Assembly: GCA_038534135.1 (NCBI GenBank) | Contig: JBCAXJ010000018.1 | Coordinates: forward strand, 10,947 to 74,946 | DNA length: 64,000 nt | Direction of reading: 5' to 3' | DNA from: Thermohalobaculum sp038534135 | GTDB lineage: Bacteria > Pseudomonadota > Alphaproteobacteria > Rhodobacterales > Rhodobacteraceae | Shown: piece by piece, positions 34,331-43,025 of the stretch | How positions within the stretch are numbered: position 1 is the stretch's first letter | Layout of the letters: each line of letters starts with the position of its first letter | Made by a program: the position numbers and the translations under genes | Notes under the pieces: model-generated | Seen by the model: only the letters and a program-made list of their open reading frames with translations | The model's database searches: none | What the model was told of the DNA's origin: nothing

Positions 34331-34675
34331 CTATCCGTCCAGATCCACGCGCCAGCCGGATCCCACATCGATATGCCGCACCGAACAGCTCTCGATCAGC
34401 ACTTCGTAGCCTGGCGGCAGAAAAGACACCTGCCAATCGTCCCCGAAGCGGGCCTTCACAGCGTCCAGATCCTCCCAGACCGACGTGAAGACCACATAGT
34501 CCCCGTCCGCCTCGACACCCTGCCCGTAGAAATACCCGGCATTGCCGGGCTCCCCCCGGACCACTTCAGCCGAGGTGGTCGCAAACTTCTGGATCAGTTC
34601 AGCGCCGCAACCGGGCTTGGCCTCGACCTGGAAGATGCGCAGGATCGTGCCGGACTTGGTTTGTTGGCTTGGCAT
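34331..34675 (-). CDS. ABM-fold (dimeric alpha-beta barrel) protein
   Basis: A 114-residue protein with ILRIFQVEAKPGCGAELIQKFATTS at the front and DYVVFTSVWEDLDAVKARFG, as in antibiotic-biosynthesis-monooxygenase-like proteins. The C-terminus adds a short beta segment (LPPGYEVLIESCSVRHID). No cofactor motif is expected in this fold. The role is unknown. It sits between LysE and HCCA isomerase genes on the same strand. Confidence 0.7.
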   Translation of the reverse strand: MPSQQTKSGTILRIFQVEAKPGCGAELIQKFATTSAEVVRGEPGNAGYFYGQGVEADGDYVVFTSVWEDLDAVKARFGDDWQVSFLPPGYEVLIESCSVRHIDVGSGWRVDLDG

Positions 34676-34740
34676 TGGGTCTCCTCTGCGATCAACGGAT
34701 GATGTCTTTCGCTCTCAGATGGCGCTGGCCGCCGATCCGG

Positions 34741-35334
34741 TCAATCCGCCTCCAGCGCCCAGGCAACTGCGTCCTCGAGCCGATCATCCCCCCAGAACAA
34801 CTCGTCCCCGACCAGAAAGCTCGGCGCGCCAAAGATCCCCAGATCGCGGGCCTGGTCGGTCGCGGCTCGCAAACGCGCCTTGGTCTCGTCCTGCCCCGCG
34901 CACTCCAGCCAGTACTCAGGATCGGCACCACACGCCGCCAATGCCTCGGCCAGAACACCCGCGTCCGAGATGTCGGCACCGCGCGCGAACTGCGCCGAAA
35001 AGACCGCCCTTGCAAATGCACCGCACCACGGTTGATTCAGTGTCGCCGTCATGATCCGTGCAGCAACCAGTCCATTCGCCGGAAAGACCGTCGGGCGCGC
35101 GAACGGCAACCCAAGGCGCGCCGCGCGCCGCTCGATATCACGCCACATGTAGCCGCCCTTGACCGGGTCGAGCACGAAGGGTGAGCTCTCCAACCCCTTG
35201 TCGCGAAAAATCGGCCCCAGCAGGAAGGGGCGCCACACGAAGGGGACACCGGCCTCGTGCAAAACCGCCTCGGCACGCGAAACGGTCAGGTAAGAATACG
35301 TGCTGGCGAACTCGAACCAGATTTCCAGTTTCAT
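34741..35334 (-). CDS. 2-hydroxychromene-2-carboxylate isomerase (DsbA/GST-kappa fold)
   Basis: A 197-residue protein. It starts LEIWFEFASTYSYLTVSRAE, the HCCA isomerase form of the DsbA fold with Ser in place of a CxxC, and has PFLLGPIFRDKGLESSPF, YMWRDIERRAARLGLPF and the cis-Pro region GIFGAPSFLVGDELFWGDDRL. It uses glutathione to isomerise hydroxychromene carboxylate in naphthalene breakdown; without other aromatic genes near, a general glutathione-linked role is likelier. Confidence 0.9.
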   Translation of the reverse strand: MKLEIWFEFASTYSYLTVSRAEAVLHEAGVPFVWRPFLLGPIFRDKGLESSPFVLDPVKGGYMWRDIERRAARLGLPFARPTVFPANGLVAARIMTATLNQPWCGAFARAVFSAQFARGADISDAGVLAEALAACGADPEYWLECAGQDETKARLRAATDQARDLGIFGAPSFLVGDELFWGDDRLEDAVAWALEAD

Positions 35335-35367
35335 CAGGGTGTTACCGCCAGAGCGTGACAGTTCACA

Positions 35368-35994
35368 CTAATGCTCCTGCAAAGCGAGGCGCGCGCCAAG
35401 CGCACAATAGATGCCACCGACCACCTTGCCCTGCCAGCGCAGCACCGCCGGGTTGCGGCGCAGGAAACTGCCCAGGCCACCGGCGGTCACGGCAAACACC
35501 AAAGTGCTGACAAATCCCAGGAGTGCGAAGACAACACCCAGGATCGTCAGTTGCAGAAAGACCGCGCCATGTCCGGGCTGCACGAATTGCGGCAGGAAGG
35601 CCAGAAAGAACAGCGCCGTCTTCGGGTTCAGAACCTCGGCAACGATCGCCTGGCGAAACGCCTGCGGTACCGTGATTGGCGTGCGCCCCTGGCCGAGATC
35701 GGGTTGCGACTTCTCGATGATCGCCTTGAGCCCAAGGTAGACCAGATACGCCGCTCCCAGATACTTGATCAGGTTGAACAAGGTGGCCGAGGCGGCAATG
35801 ATCGCGGAGATCCCTATCACGGCCATTGTGGTGTGGATGATGTCCCCTGCGGTGATCCCGGCGCCTGTCGCGATGCCGACCCGGGTGCCCGACGTGGTCG
35901 TCCGCGCCACGGTCAACAAGGTCGCAGGCCCCGGAATGAACACGAACCCCAGTACGATGACAATATAGGTCAGGAGAGTCGTCTGATCGATCAT
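35368..35994 (-). CDS. Second LysE/RhtB-family exporter
   Basis: A 208-residue six-helix exporter. The front has GFVFIPGPATLLTVARTTTSG, and VAEVLNPKTALFFLAFLPQFV is the second signature, which is well kept. GAGGAGC lies just before ATG 35994; the frame is open further upstream but without a ribosome site. It is only distantly like the other LysE gene in this island and therefore not a recent copy. Confidence 0.9.
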   Translation of the reverse strand: MIDQTTLLTYIVIVLGFVFIPGPATLLTVARTTTSGTRVGIATGAGITAGDIIHTTMAVIGISAIIAASATLFNLIKYLGAAYLVYLGLKAIIEKSQPDLGQGRTPITVPQAFRQAIVAEVLNPKTALFFLAFLPQFVQPGHGAVFLQLTILGVVFALLGFVSTLVFAVTAGGLGSFLRRNPAVLRWQGKVVGGIYCALGARLALQEH

Positions 35995-36376
35995 GGCGTG
36001 CTCCTCGGATGGCCTTCCGTTCGACAAAGCCACGGACAGCGAAGCGTGGCAAGACGTCAGCGTGCAACGATCGCCGCCTCGCGCCTTGTTCGCCGTCTGC
36101 TGAGGTCTGTGACAGTTAAAGACCGTAGCAGAGGGATGCGCATGTCGAGAAGAAGCCGGACCTTTGACCCTGCTGAGCGCAACAGGGTGGATGGCGGACC
36201 GGTCACTCACAGAATGGGCTCTACCCGCCCTCGCTTTCTGCCGTGATCGAACCACAATCGGGTCAGTCCGCAAAAGACACTGGCCAACGCATCGCAAGAC
36301 GCGTCGGCCAGCAATCTAAGACGACACACGCGATGGTGCATATCGCGTAGGGTGGGCTCCAAGCCCACCCTCCTTG
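35995..36376. other. Intergenic region with a perfect hairpin at its end
   Basis: No convincing gene in 382 bases; a 34-codon ATG frame at 36142 has no support. At 36349-36371 a perfect inverted repeat AGGGTGGGCT / AGCCCACCCT with a 3-base loop directly follows the YceI gene end. It can act as that gene's terminator, and its sequence also resembles GC-rich hairpins that recur between genes in proteobacteria. Confidence 0.6.
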
Positions 36377-36937
36377 TCACTGCTGTGTGGCGCGCAATTC
36401 GAAGCGGACAGCCACCTCGGTTCCGATCTCGACGAACATCGAGCTTGGGCCAACGCCCAACAGGTAATCCTCGCGGTTCAGGCTCACGACACCCGTCGCC
36501 GTCGCGGTCTGGCCGTCGAAGCCCAGCGCGATCACGGCAGCCACCGGCTTCGTCTGACCGCGCAAGGTCAGCATCCCCTCGGCATCGTATCTGCCATCCG
36601 GGCGTGGTTTCAGACCAGTCAGCTTGTACGTGATGTAACGGTGCTGCTTCGAGTCGAACCACTCGGCCGAGGTTGCGAAAGCACTGGCCATCCGGTCGTT
36701 CAGATCGATGCTCCGCGAGTCGATCTGCACGGTCAGTTCCGCCGTCTCCGGTGCGATCACATCGAACGCGCCGCTGCCGCTGAACGACGCGAACACCCCC
36801 GTCGCGGGCGCTCCATTGCGGGTGTAATCGAAATCGACGCGCGACTGGTTCGCGTCAACGGACCATTGCGCGGCCAGGCCCGGGACAGGCAGCATCCAGA
36901 CCAGGGCAACAGCGAACATTCTTTTCAAGGACATCAT
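36377..36937 (-). CDS. YceI-family periplasmic lipocalin-like protein
   Basis: A 186-residue protein with a signal peptide (residues 1-23, ending GLAAQ). The YceI domain starts WSVDANQSRVDFDYTRNG, has GSGAFDVIAPETAELTVQID and EGMLTLRGQTKPVAAVI, and ends with the typical NREDYLLGVG. These proteins bind isoprenoid or other hydrophobic molecules in the periplasm. It is a single gene followed by a hairpin. Confidence 0.9.
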   Translation of the reverse strand: MMSLKRMFAVALVWMLPVPGLAAQWSVDANQSRVDFDYTRNGAPATGVFASFSGSGAFDVIAPETAELTVQIDSRSIDLNDRMASAFATSAEWFDSKQHRYITYKLTGLKPRPDGRYDAEGMLTLRGQTKPVAAVIALGFDGQTATATGVVSLNREDYLLGVGPSSMFVEIGTEVAVRFELRATQQ

Positions 36938-37064
36938 TTTCCGGCTCCATCTGAGTTGTATGCCCCTTGGACGAGCGGCCCCGGGTTATGGTTCATTTTT
37001 TCTTTTCGAAGTTGCGGGGAGCGATCACGGGCCTTCGAGCACAAGCGCCCCGGCCGTCGGGAAT

Positions 37065-38438
37065 TCACGACCCATCATAAAGCTCGGCGATGTCGCCGAG
37101 ATATCCGTCCCACGCAAACCAATACGCGATGTGTCCAGCGACACGCGGGGCACGCTCGCCGTTCGGCCCGGTCAGAAACTCTTCGCTGACGGTCCAGGTC
37201 TCGATGCCCGAGTACAGTTCGGCAGCCCTCGACCCTGGTCCGAACACCCGATCACCGCGCGCGTAGGCACGGACGGTGCGGCCCAACCGGTCCCCGACCA
37301 GCACGACAGTCAGGTCTCCAACCCGGTCGTTGATCACGCGCCCGCCTTCGAAGGCCTTGACGGGCCAGGCCTTCGCCGCCCCGAAGGTGCGAATGCCGAA
37401 GACATAATCCTTCTGCTTCAGGCGGGTCTGATCAACCGCCGCGGGGAACATCAGCTTGGGGCTGCGGAAGTATTTGTCATAGACGACGCCCGAGCCATAA
37501 TTGCGGTCATAGCCTGTCTCGAGCGACAGGACCTTTGTCTCGGGATGGCGCGCCACCCAGCGCACCCAGGGCTCGATGACTACGGGACGCTGCTTCAATT
37601 CGATCCCGGGCTCGACCAGCGGCCCCATCACAGGCTTGCCGGTGAACTGGTTCCACAGCGAGTGCGTCTGACGGTCGAACATCAGCTTGTTCGAACGATA
37701 GAGGAACCCGGACGAGCCAAAGACCAATGGTTCGCCCCGATCCTGCACTTGCGTCTCGAACAGGATGCCGGAGCCGCACAAGGTGCAATAGGCCAGCGCC
37801 AAGGGCACGCCGCCTATCACGTCGTTGAACATCTCGTGCCAGCCCATGATCCGCAGAGGATAGGCGCGGACATCGCCATCGATCTCGATCCCGAAGACGA
37901 AGTCCGAGCCCAGCATGAAATCAGCCTCGTCCGCCGGGATCAGTTTTGGAGCGTCGAGTGACGGGATGCCGTCCTTCACCACCCCGCCCCAGGTGATCTC
38001 CTCAAACCGGATCTTCATGCGGTCGCGGCCGATGTGTTCGGGCTTCAGGAAGACATCGAACGCCGGATCGATACGGAGGTAGGTCTCACGCTTCAAATCG
38101 ACGTAGCTCGGGTGCGGGACAATCTGCGGATTTGCCTCCTGCCACAGCATCCAGTCAAACCATTCCACAAGTTCGGTTTCGCCAGTGATCTCCTGCATCA
38201 CGCGGATCAGCGGCGCACTGTCATGCGGGGTGAAGCGGATCGCGAAAATTAGCCCCGCAATCAGATCCAGCCCGCCGCGCACCCGCAGCGTGTCGAGGGC
38301 CGCGAGATACGTGTCCTCGTCCTCGTGCAGCAATGCGGCGAACGTCTCACGCACGTCGTCATCCGCGACGGCCGCCCGTGGGCCCGCGACGCCGATCGCG
38401 CCCATGCCCGCCAAAACTCCGCGCCGTGTCTGCATCAT
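37065..38438 (-). CDS. DUF3179 family exported protein
   Basis: A 457-residue protein with a Tat-like or Sec signal (TRRGVLAGMGAIGVAGPRAAVA). The DUF3179 domain holds ADFMLGSDFVFGIEIDGDVRAYPLRIMGWHE in part, then ALAYCTLCGSGILFET, the family's Cys motif, and FLYRSNKLMFDRQTHSLWNQFTG. The function is unknown; the CTLC cysteines may bind metal. GGGAG precedes ATG 38438. It is divergent from ccoG and shares a 301-base regulatory region with it. Confidence 0.88.
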   Translation of the reverse strand: MMQTRRGVLAGMGAIGVAGPRAAVADDDVRETFAALLHEDEDTYLAALDTLRVRGGLDLIAGLIFAIRFTPHDSAPLIRVMQEITGETELVEWFDWMLWQEANPQIVPHPSYVDLKRETYLRIDPAFDVFLKPEHIGRDRMKIRFEEITWGGVVKDGIPSLDAPKLIPADEADFMLGSDFVFGIEIDGDVRAYPLRIMGWHEMFNDVIGGVPLALAYCTLCGSGILFETQVQDRGEPLVFGSSGFLYRSNKLMFDRQTHSLWNQFTGKPVMGPLVEPGIELKQRPVVIEPWVRWVARHPETKVLSLETGYDRNYGSGVVYDKYFRSPKLMFPAAVDQTRLKQKDYVFGIRTFGAAKAWPVKAFEGGRVINDRVGDLTVVLVGDRLGRTVRAYARGDRVFGPGSRAAELYSGIETWTVSEEFLTGPNGERAPRVAGHIAYWFAWDGYLGDIAELYDGS

Positions 38439-38602
38439 CGAAGCTCCCGTTCGCTGTGATGGAACCTGAGGCGAAACCCGCGCCGTGCCAAGCCAGCGCA
38501 CGCTCGGTTCGCGCGGGTTTGAGAAATCGTGAGACACCTTGTCGGATTTCGCTTGCGCGTGGCCGATCCGCGCCAGGTCGAGTCCGCGTCGGTATGAAAG
38601 GA

Positions 38603-38643
38603 ATACCATTGCACTACCAAAGGCATACCCTTGCACTCCCAAA
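38603..38643. repeat. Two tandem 19-base repeats in the DUF3179/ccoG regulatory region
   Basis: ATACCATTGCACTACCAAA (38603-38621) and ATACCCTTGCACTCCCAAA (38625-38643) match at 17 of 19 places with a period of 22, two helical turns. GGTATG occurs at 38591 and again at 38646, the reverse complement of CATACC. The arrangement looks like sites for a regulator bound on one DNA face. The rest of 38439-38739 holds the FNR box and no gene. Confidence 0.6.
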
Positions 38644-38667
38644 ACGGTATGCCTCGGGGAACAGCGC

Positions 38668-38681
38668 TTGATCTGAATCAA
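38668..38681. promoter_or_regulatory. FNR box upstream of ccoG
   Basis: TTGATCTGAATCAA is a perfect FNR palindrome centred about 65 bases before the ccoG start, nearly the same distance as at ccoN. It indicates that ccoGHIS has its own low-oxygen promoter. Confidence 0.9.
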
Positions 38682-38739
38682 GGCAGCTTGCACCCTCGCG
38701 GATGAGTGTGCACCTGACCCGAATTCAGGTGTTCCGGAC

Positions 38740-40164
38740 ATGTCGATGAGCACAGACACGCCAGTATCGCTATACGCCGCGCGCGCGCACGTCTTTCCGA
38801 AGGCGGTGCAAGGCTGGTTCCGCCGCCTGAAGTGGTGGATCATGGGAGTGACACTTGCGATATACTATCTAACCCCCTGGATTCGTTGGGATCGTGGGCC
38901 TCACTTGCCGGATCAGGCGGTGCTGATCGATCTCGCAAACCGGCGGTTCTACTTCTTCTGGATCGAGATCTGGCCGCACGAATTCTACTATGTCGCTGGC
39001 CTTTTGATCATGGCCGGGATCGGCTTGTTCCTGTTCACCTCGGTGCTCGGCCGCGTCTGGTGCGGCTATACCTGTCCGCAAACCGTCTGGGTTGACGTCT
39101 ACCAGCACGTCGAGCGTTGGATCGATGGCGACCGCAATGCGCAGTTTCGACTTCTGAAAGCGCCGTGGACTTCACAAAAGATCCTCAGACGCAGCACTAA
39201 GTACCTGATTTTCCTATTGATTGCCGTCGCAACTGGCGGCGCCTGGGTATTCTATTTTGCCGACGCACCAACGCTGGCCGTCGACCTCGTGACCCTCGAT
39301 GCGCAGCCGATTGCCTATGCCACGGTCGGCGTCCTGACCGCCACGACCTTCATCCTAGGCGGCTTCCTGCGCGAGCAGGTCTGCATCTACATGTGCCCAT
39401 GGCCGCGCATCCAGGGCGCCATGCTGGACGAGAACTCGCTGATCGTGACCTACAAGGATTGGCGCGGCGAACCGCGCGGCAAACACAGAAAATCCGAGGC
39501 AGCTCAGGAGCTTGGAGACTGTATCGACTGTAATGCTTGCGTGGCGGTATGCCCGACCGGAGTCGATATCCGCGAAGGTCAACAGATCGGCTGCATCACC
39601 TGTGCGCTTTGCATCGATGCCTGCGATAACATCATGGCAAAGGTTGGTAAACCACGGGGGCTCATCGATTATTGCTCTCTGTCGGACGAGACTCTCGAAC
39701 GGGCAGGCAACGCACCCATTCCCATCTGGAAGCGTGTGGTCCGCACGCGGACGATCTTCTATTTCTCGCTCTGGGCCGCTATCGGCGTCGGGCTGGTCGT
39801 CGCGTTGTTCCTGCGCGACACGATCGATCTCACCGTTCGCCACAACCGCAATCCGGTGTTTGTCACGCTCTCAGATGGCTCGATCCGGAATACCTATGAG
39901 GTCCGTATCCAGAACCGCAATCCGGACCCCAACATCTTCCGCCTCAGCGCACTCAGCGACCCGTATCTGCGCCTCAGCGTCCAGGGGGAAGAGGCTGCCG
40001 CCATCCAGATCCCCGCTGACGAGACGATGAAGCTGCGCGTCTTCCTCACTTCGCCTGCGGGCGCCGAGGTCTCCGGGCGTATCCCGGCGCGGCTTTGGGT
40101 CGAGAACCTGATGACGCGCGAGCGCAGCTATTACGACACCCATTTCCAGGGGCCAGACCAATGA
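38740..40164 (+). CDS. ccoG: cbb3 oxidase assembly protein CcoG (FixG/RdxA)
   Basis: A 474-residue membrane ferredoxin. There are several membrane helices, VLGRVWCGYTCPQTVW with the conserved Cys-x4-Cys-Pro, and two cubane sites in GDCIDCNACVAVCPTG and GCITCALCIDACDN. The C-terminal domain is Ig-like and periplasmic. It is thought to reduce Cu(II) to Cu(I) for the oxidase. ATG 38740 and 38746 are both possible; the ribosome site is weak. It overlaps ccoH by four bases. Confidence 0.95.
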   Translation: MSMSTDTPVSLYAARAHVFPKAVQGWFRRLKWWIMGVTLAIYYLTPWIRWDRGPHLPDQAVLIDLANRRFYFFWIEIWPHEFYYVAGLLIMAGIGLFLFTSVLGRVWCGYTCPQTVWVDVYQHVERWIDGDRNAQFRLLKAPWTSQKILRRSTKYLIFLLIAVATGGAWVFYFADAPTLAVDLVTLDAQPIAYATVGVLTATTFILGGFLREQVCIYMCPWPRIQGAMLDENSLIVTYKDWRGEPRGKHRKSEAAQELGDCIDCNACVAVCPTGVDIREGQQIGCITCALCIDACDNIMAKVGKPRGLIDYCSLSDETLERAGNAPIPIWKRVVRTRTIFYFSLWAAIGVGLVVALFLRDTIDLTVRHNRNPVFVTLSDGSIRNTYEVRIQNRNPDPNIFRLSALSDPYLRLSVQGEEAAAIQIPADETMKLRVFLTSPAGAEVSGRIPARLWVENLMTRERSYYDTHFQGPDQ

Positions 40165-40610
40165 CCAAGGAACTGACCGGACGCCATGTCCTGATCATCG
40201 CGATCGTTGCTTTCGGGACGATTATTGCGGCCAACATGGCCATGCTGCTTGCCGCGACCGGAACCTTCCCCGGTCTCGTCGTGAAGAACTCTTATGTCGA
40301 AGGCGTGGGCTGGAATGCCCGGTCCGAGGCTCAGGGAGCCCTCGGGTGGGCGCCCGAGATCGTCTATTCCGATGGCGCCATAACAATCGAAATGAAGGCG
40401 TCAGGAACCGCAAAGGCGACTGAACTGGAACTGATCGTGGGCCGCCCCAGCATCGATGGCGAAGACATCGTCCTGACGGCAAAGGCCAGTGGTGACGTGT
40501 TCCGCGTTCCGATTGAGTTGGCCCCCGGCAAATGGCGGATCGAGCTGCGCACTCTGTCAGGTCCCCAATATCGCTCGACTGCGGCCTTGTTCGTGCCCGA
40601 GCCACGCTGA
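40161..40610 (+). CDS. ccoH: cbb3 oxidase assembly protein CcoH (FixH)
   Basis: A 149-residue protein with one N-terminal helix (LIIAIVAFGTIIAANMAMLLAA), then VVKNSYVEGVGWNARSEAQ, the FixH signature, and a beta-rich periplasmic domain. It helps put the cbb3 subunits together. ATGA overlap with ccoG and TGATG overlap with ccoI show close coupling. Confidence 0.93.
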   Translation: MTKELTGRHVLIIAIVAFGTIIAANMAMLLAATGTFPGLVVKNSYVEGVGWNARSEAQGALGWAPEIVYSDGAITIEMKASGTAKATELELIVGRPSIDGEDIVLTAKASGDVFRVPIELAPGKWRIELRTLSGPQYRSTAALFVPEPR

Positions 40611-42733
40611 TGCCTCTCGACTCGCGCCAGGCCTTTGACAAGATCGACCTGCTGATCCCCAGCCTGTCCTGTGCCGGGTGCATGCGGAAGGTTGAGACCA
40701 GACTGGTCGATGCGGTCGGCGTCCTGTCCGCGCGGGTCAACCTGACGAACCGACGAGTCGCGGTCCGCTTCGATCCAGCCCTGACCGATGCCGAGGTCCT
40801 GATCGATATGCTCGGCAAGATCGGGTATCCGGCACGGCCACTGTCCCGGACTGATCGCAACGACACGATGGCGAAGCAAAGCCGCGAACTGCTGCTGCGC
40901 GTCGGTGTTTCCGGTTTCGCGGCGATGAATGTCATGCTGCTGTCGATCGGGGTCTGGTCGGGCGCTGATGCGGCGATGCGGGATCTGTTGCACTGGGCGT
41001 CAGCCCTGATTGCCCTGCCCGCGATGGCCTATGCGGGCACACCATTCTTCACAAGCGCGTGGCGTGCCTTGCGCGCCGGGTCGCTGAACATGGACGTGCC
41101 GATTTCGCTCGCAATCTTTCTGTCCGCCGGAAACTCAGTGTTCGAGACCGCAATGAGTGGTCAGCACGCCTATTTCGACGCTGGCATCATGCTGATCTTC
41201 TTCCTTCTGGTCGGGCGGTACATCGAGCAATTGACCCGCGCCCGTGCGCGCTCCAGCGCTTCAGAGCTTCTGGCGATGACTGGCCGGACGGCGATGCGGG
41301 TGTTTGCCAATGGCGACCGCCAAAAGATCGGCACGGCAGACTTGGTGCCGGGAATGCAGGTCGCGATCGCGCCCGGAGAGCGGATTCCAGCCGATGGACG
41401 CATTCTGGCTGGCGCTTCGGATCTCGACCGGTCGTTGATCACGGGCGAAAGCCTGCCCGCGCGCGCGCAGCCCGGAACAGAGGTGAACGCGGGCACTTTG
41501 AACCTTTCCGCCGAGATCATAGTCGAGGTCACGAAAGCCGGGGACGAGTCGCTGTTGGCCGAGATCGCCGGGCTGGTCGGTGCCGCCGAGCGAGGGCGCA
41601 GTGGTCACGACCAACTCGCTGAACGGGCTGCGAAGCTCTATGCGCCAAGCGTTCACGTCCTCGCCGCGATAGCGTTTGCCGGATGGATCTGGGTCACAGG
41701 CGACGGGCGGTTGTCGATCCAAATCGCAGTTGCTGTCCTGATCATCACTTGTCCTTGCGCGTTGGCTTTGGCCGTGCCGACCGTGCATACCGTCGCGACC
41801 TCGCGCCTGTTCCGGGGCGGTATCTTCCTGAAGGATGGTGGAGCGCTCGAGCGGCTGTGCGAGATAGACACCGTCGTCTTCGACAAGACCGGGACGTTGA
41901 CCGACGGCAAGCCAAGGCTGGTCGACCCGCTGCCAGACGATCATCCGGCATGGCCCATGATCGCAGCCCTCTCGCGCGCGTCTCGCCATCCTTATGCAAC
42001 CGCGCTCAGCGACGCGGCGGCCGAGCGCGGGGTTATCGCTGCCGATGTTCAGGACATCACCGAGATTGCCGGGCAAGGGATTGAAGCCACTTTAGACAGT
42101 GCAAAGATCTTGCTGGGACGCCCCTCATGGGTCGGCGCATCCAGCGGGCAGGTCGCAATCTCCCTACCGGATAGCGATGCCGTGCACAGCTTCACCTTTG
42201 CCCAATCGCTCCGTCCACAGGCTGTTGAAGTTTGCGATACACTGCGTGCCAAAGGGTATGATCTTCACATCCATTCTGGCGATCACCCGGATGCGGTAGC
42301 AGAGATCGCCGAGGCAACGAACATCCCGAAGGCCAAGGCCGAACTGACACCGCAAGCCAAGCATGACTTTTTGAAGGATCTCAGTGCTCAAGGGCGGTCG
42401 GTCCTGATGGTCGGGGATGGGTTGAATGACAGTCCTGCGCTCGCAGCGGCGCATGTCTCGATGTCACCTGGATCAGCCGCCGATACCACGCAGTCGGTAT
42501 CTGACATTGTCTTCACCGGAGAGAGTCTTCATCCGGTCCTGACAGCACTGGATGTCGCTGCCACGGCCACCCGGCGCGCGCGGGAGAGCATCGGAATTGC
42601 GACACTCTACAACGTGATTGCAGTGCCCGTGGCCGTCCTCGGCCTCGTAACGCCGCTGATCGCTGCACTCGCAATGTCAGGATCGTCGATCGTGGTCACG
42701 CTGAACGCGCTGAGACAAAGGACCCTGCCATGA
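40610..42733 (+). CDS. ccoI: Copper-exporting P-type ATPase CcoI (FixI), cbb3 assembly
   Basis: A 707-residue P1B-type ATPase. The N-terminal metal domain has LSCAGCMRKVETR (CxxC). Then come eight helices with the metal motif ITCPCALALAVPT, the phosphorylation site FDKTGTLTDGK, LITGESLPARA of the actuator, and the ATP-domain end VGDGLNDSPALAAA. It moves Cu(I) out to the periplasm for the oxidase CuB site. It starts within the ccoH stop and overlaps ccoS by four bases. Confidence 0.95.
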   Translation: MPLDSRQAFDKIDLLIPSLSCAGCMRKVETRLVDAVGVLSARVNLTNRRVAVRFDPALTDAEVLIDMLGKIGYPARPLSRTDRNDTMAKQSRELLLRVGVSGFAAMNVMLLSIGVWSGADAAMRDLLHWASALIALPAMAYAGTPFFTSAWRALRAGSLNMDVPISLAIFLSAGNSVFETAMSGQHAYFDAGIMLIFFLLVGRYIEQLTRARARSSASELLAMTGRTAMRVFANGDRQKIGTADLVPGMQVAIAPGERIPADGRILAGASDLDRSLITGESLPARAQPGTEVNAGTLNLSAEIIVEVTKAGDESLLAEIAGLVGAAERGRSGHDQLAERAAKLYAPSVHVLAAIAFAGWIWVTGDGRLSIQIAVAVLIITCPCALALAVPTVHTVATSRLFRGGIFLKDGGALERLCEIDTVVFDKTGTLTDGKPRLVDPLPDDHPAWPMIAALSRASRHPYATALSDAAAERGVIAADVQDITEIAGQGIEATLDSAKILLGRPSWVGASSGQVAISLPDSDAVHSFTFAQSLRPQAVEVCDTLRAKGYDLHIHSGDHPDAVAEIAEATNIPKAKAELTPQAKHDFLKDLSAQGRSVLMVGDGLNDSPALAAAHVSMSPGSAADTTQSVSDIVFTGESLHPVLTALDVAATATRRARESIGIATLYNVIAVPVAVLGLVTPLIAALAMSGSSIVVTLNALRQRTLP

Positions 42734-42870
42734 CAATACTTGGAGCCCTGATCCCGATCTCGGTCGCCCTTGGCGCATTCGGCCTCGCAGCGTTCGTCTG
42801 GTGTATTCGGTCAGGACAGTTTGACGATCTTGAAGGCGATCAGCATCGCGCGCTGTTCGATGATGATTGA
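42730..42870 (+). CDS. ccoS: cbb3 oxidase maturation protein CcoS (FixS)
   Basis: A 46-residue single-helix protein: MTILGALIPISVALGAFGLA, then VWCIRSGQFDDLEGDQHRAL, the CcoS signature with the W...SGQFDDLEGD motif. It is needed for heme and copper insertion into CcoN. ATGA overlap with ccoI. It is the last gene of ccoGHIS and is followed by palindromic repeats. Confidence 0.93.
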   Translation: MTILGALIPISVALGAFGLAAFVWCIRSGQFDDLEGDQHRALFDDD

Positions 42871-42920
42871 GCAGATGTGCCAGCGTACGTAGTGCGAAGC
42901 ATGGCATTATTCACCGTGAT

Positions 42921-43010
42921 GTCCCGGGCGAAGACCCGGGACCGCTTAGAAACGCTCGAGGCGGTCCCGGGGTGGCAGAGCAGCATTGCATGCTGCACAG
43001 CACCCGGGAC
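42921..43010. repeat. Paired REP-like palindromes after ccoS
   Basis: First hairpin 42921-42942: GTCCCGGG and CCCGGGAC around CGAAGA. Second, larger hairpin 42964-43010: GTCCCGGGGTG and CACCCGGGAC outside, GCAGCAT and ATGCTGC inside with a 3-base loop. The two share the GTCCCGGG core, so this looks like a composite repetitive extragenic element between convergent genes. It may also end transcription. Confidence 0.7.
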
Positions 43011-43025
43011 AGCGCAGCACTCAAG

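Noticed and set aside
36129..36243. Small plus-strand frame beginning near 36142
   Set aside because: 34 residues, no ribosome site, no motif and no coding bias.
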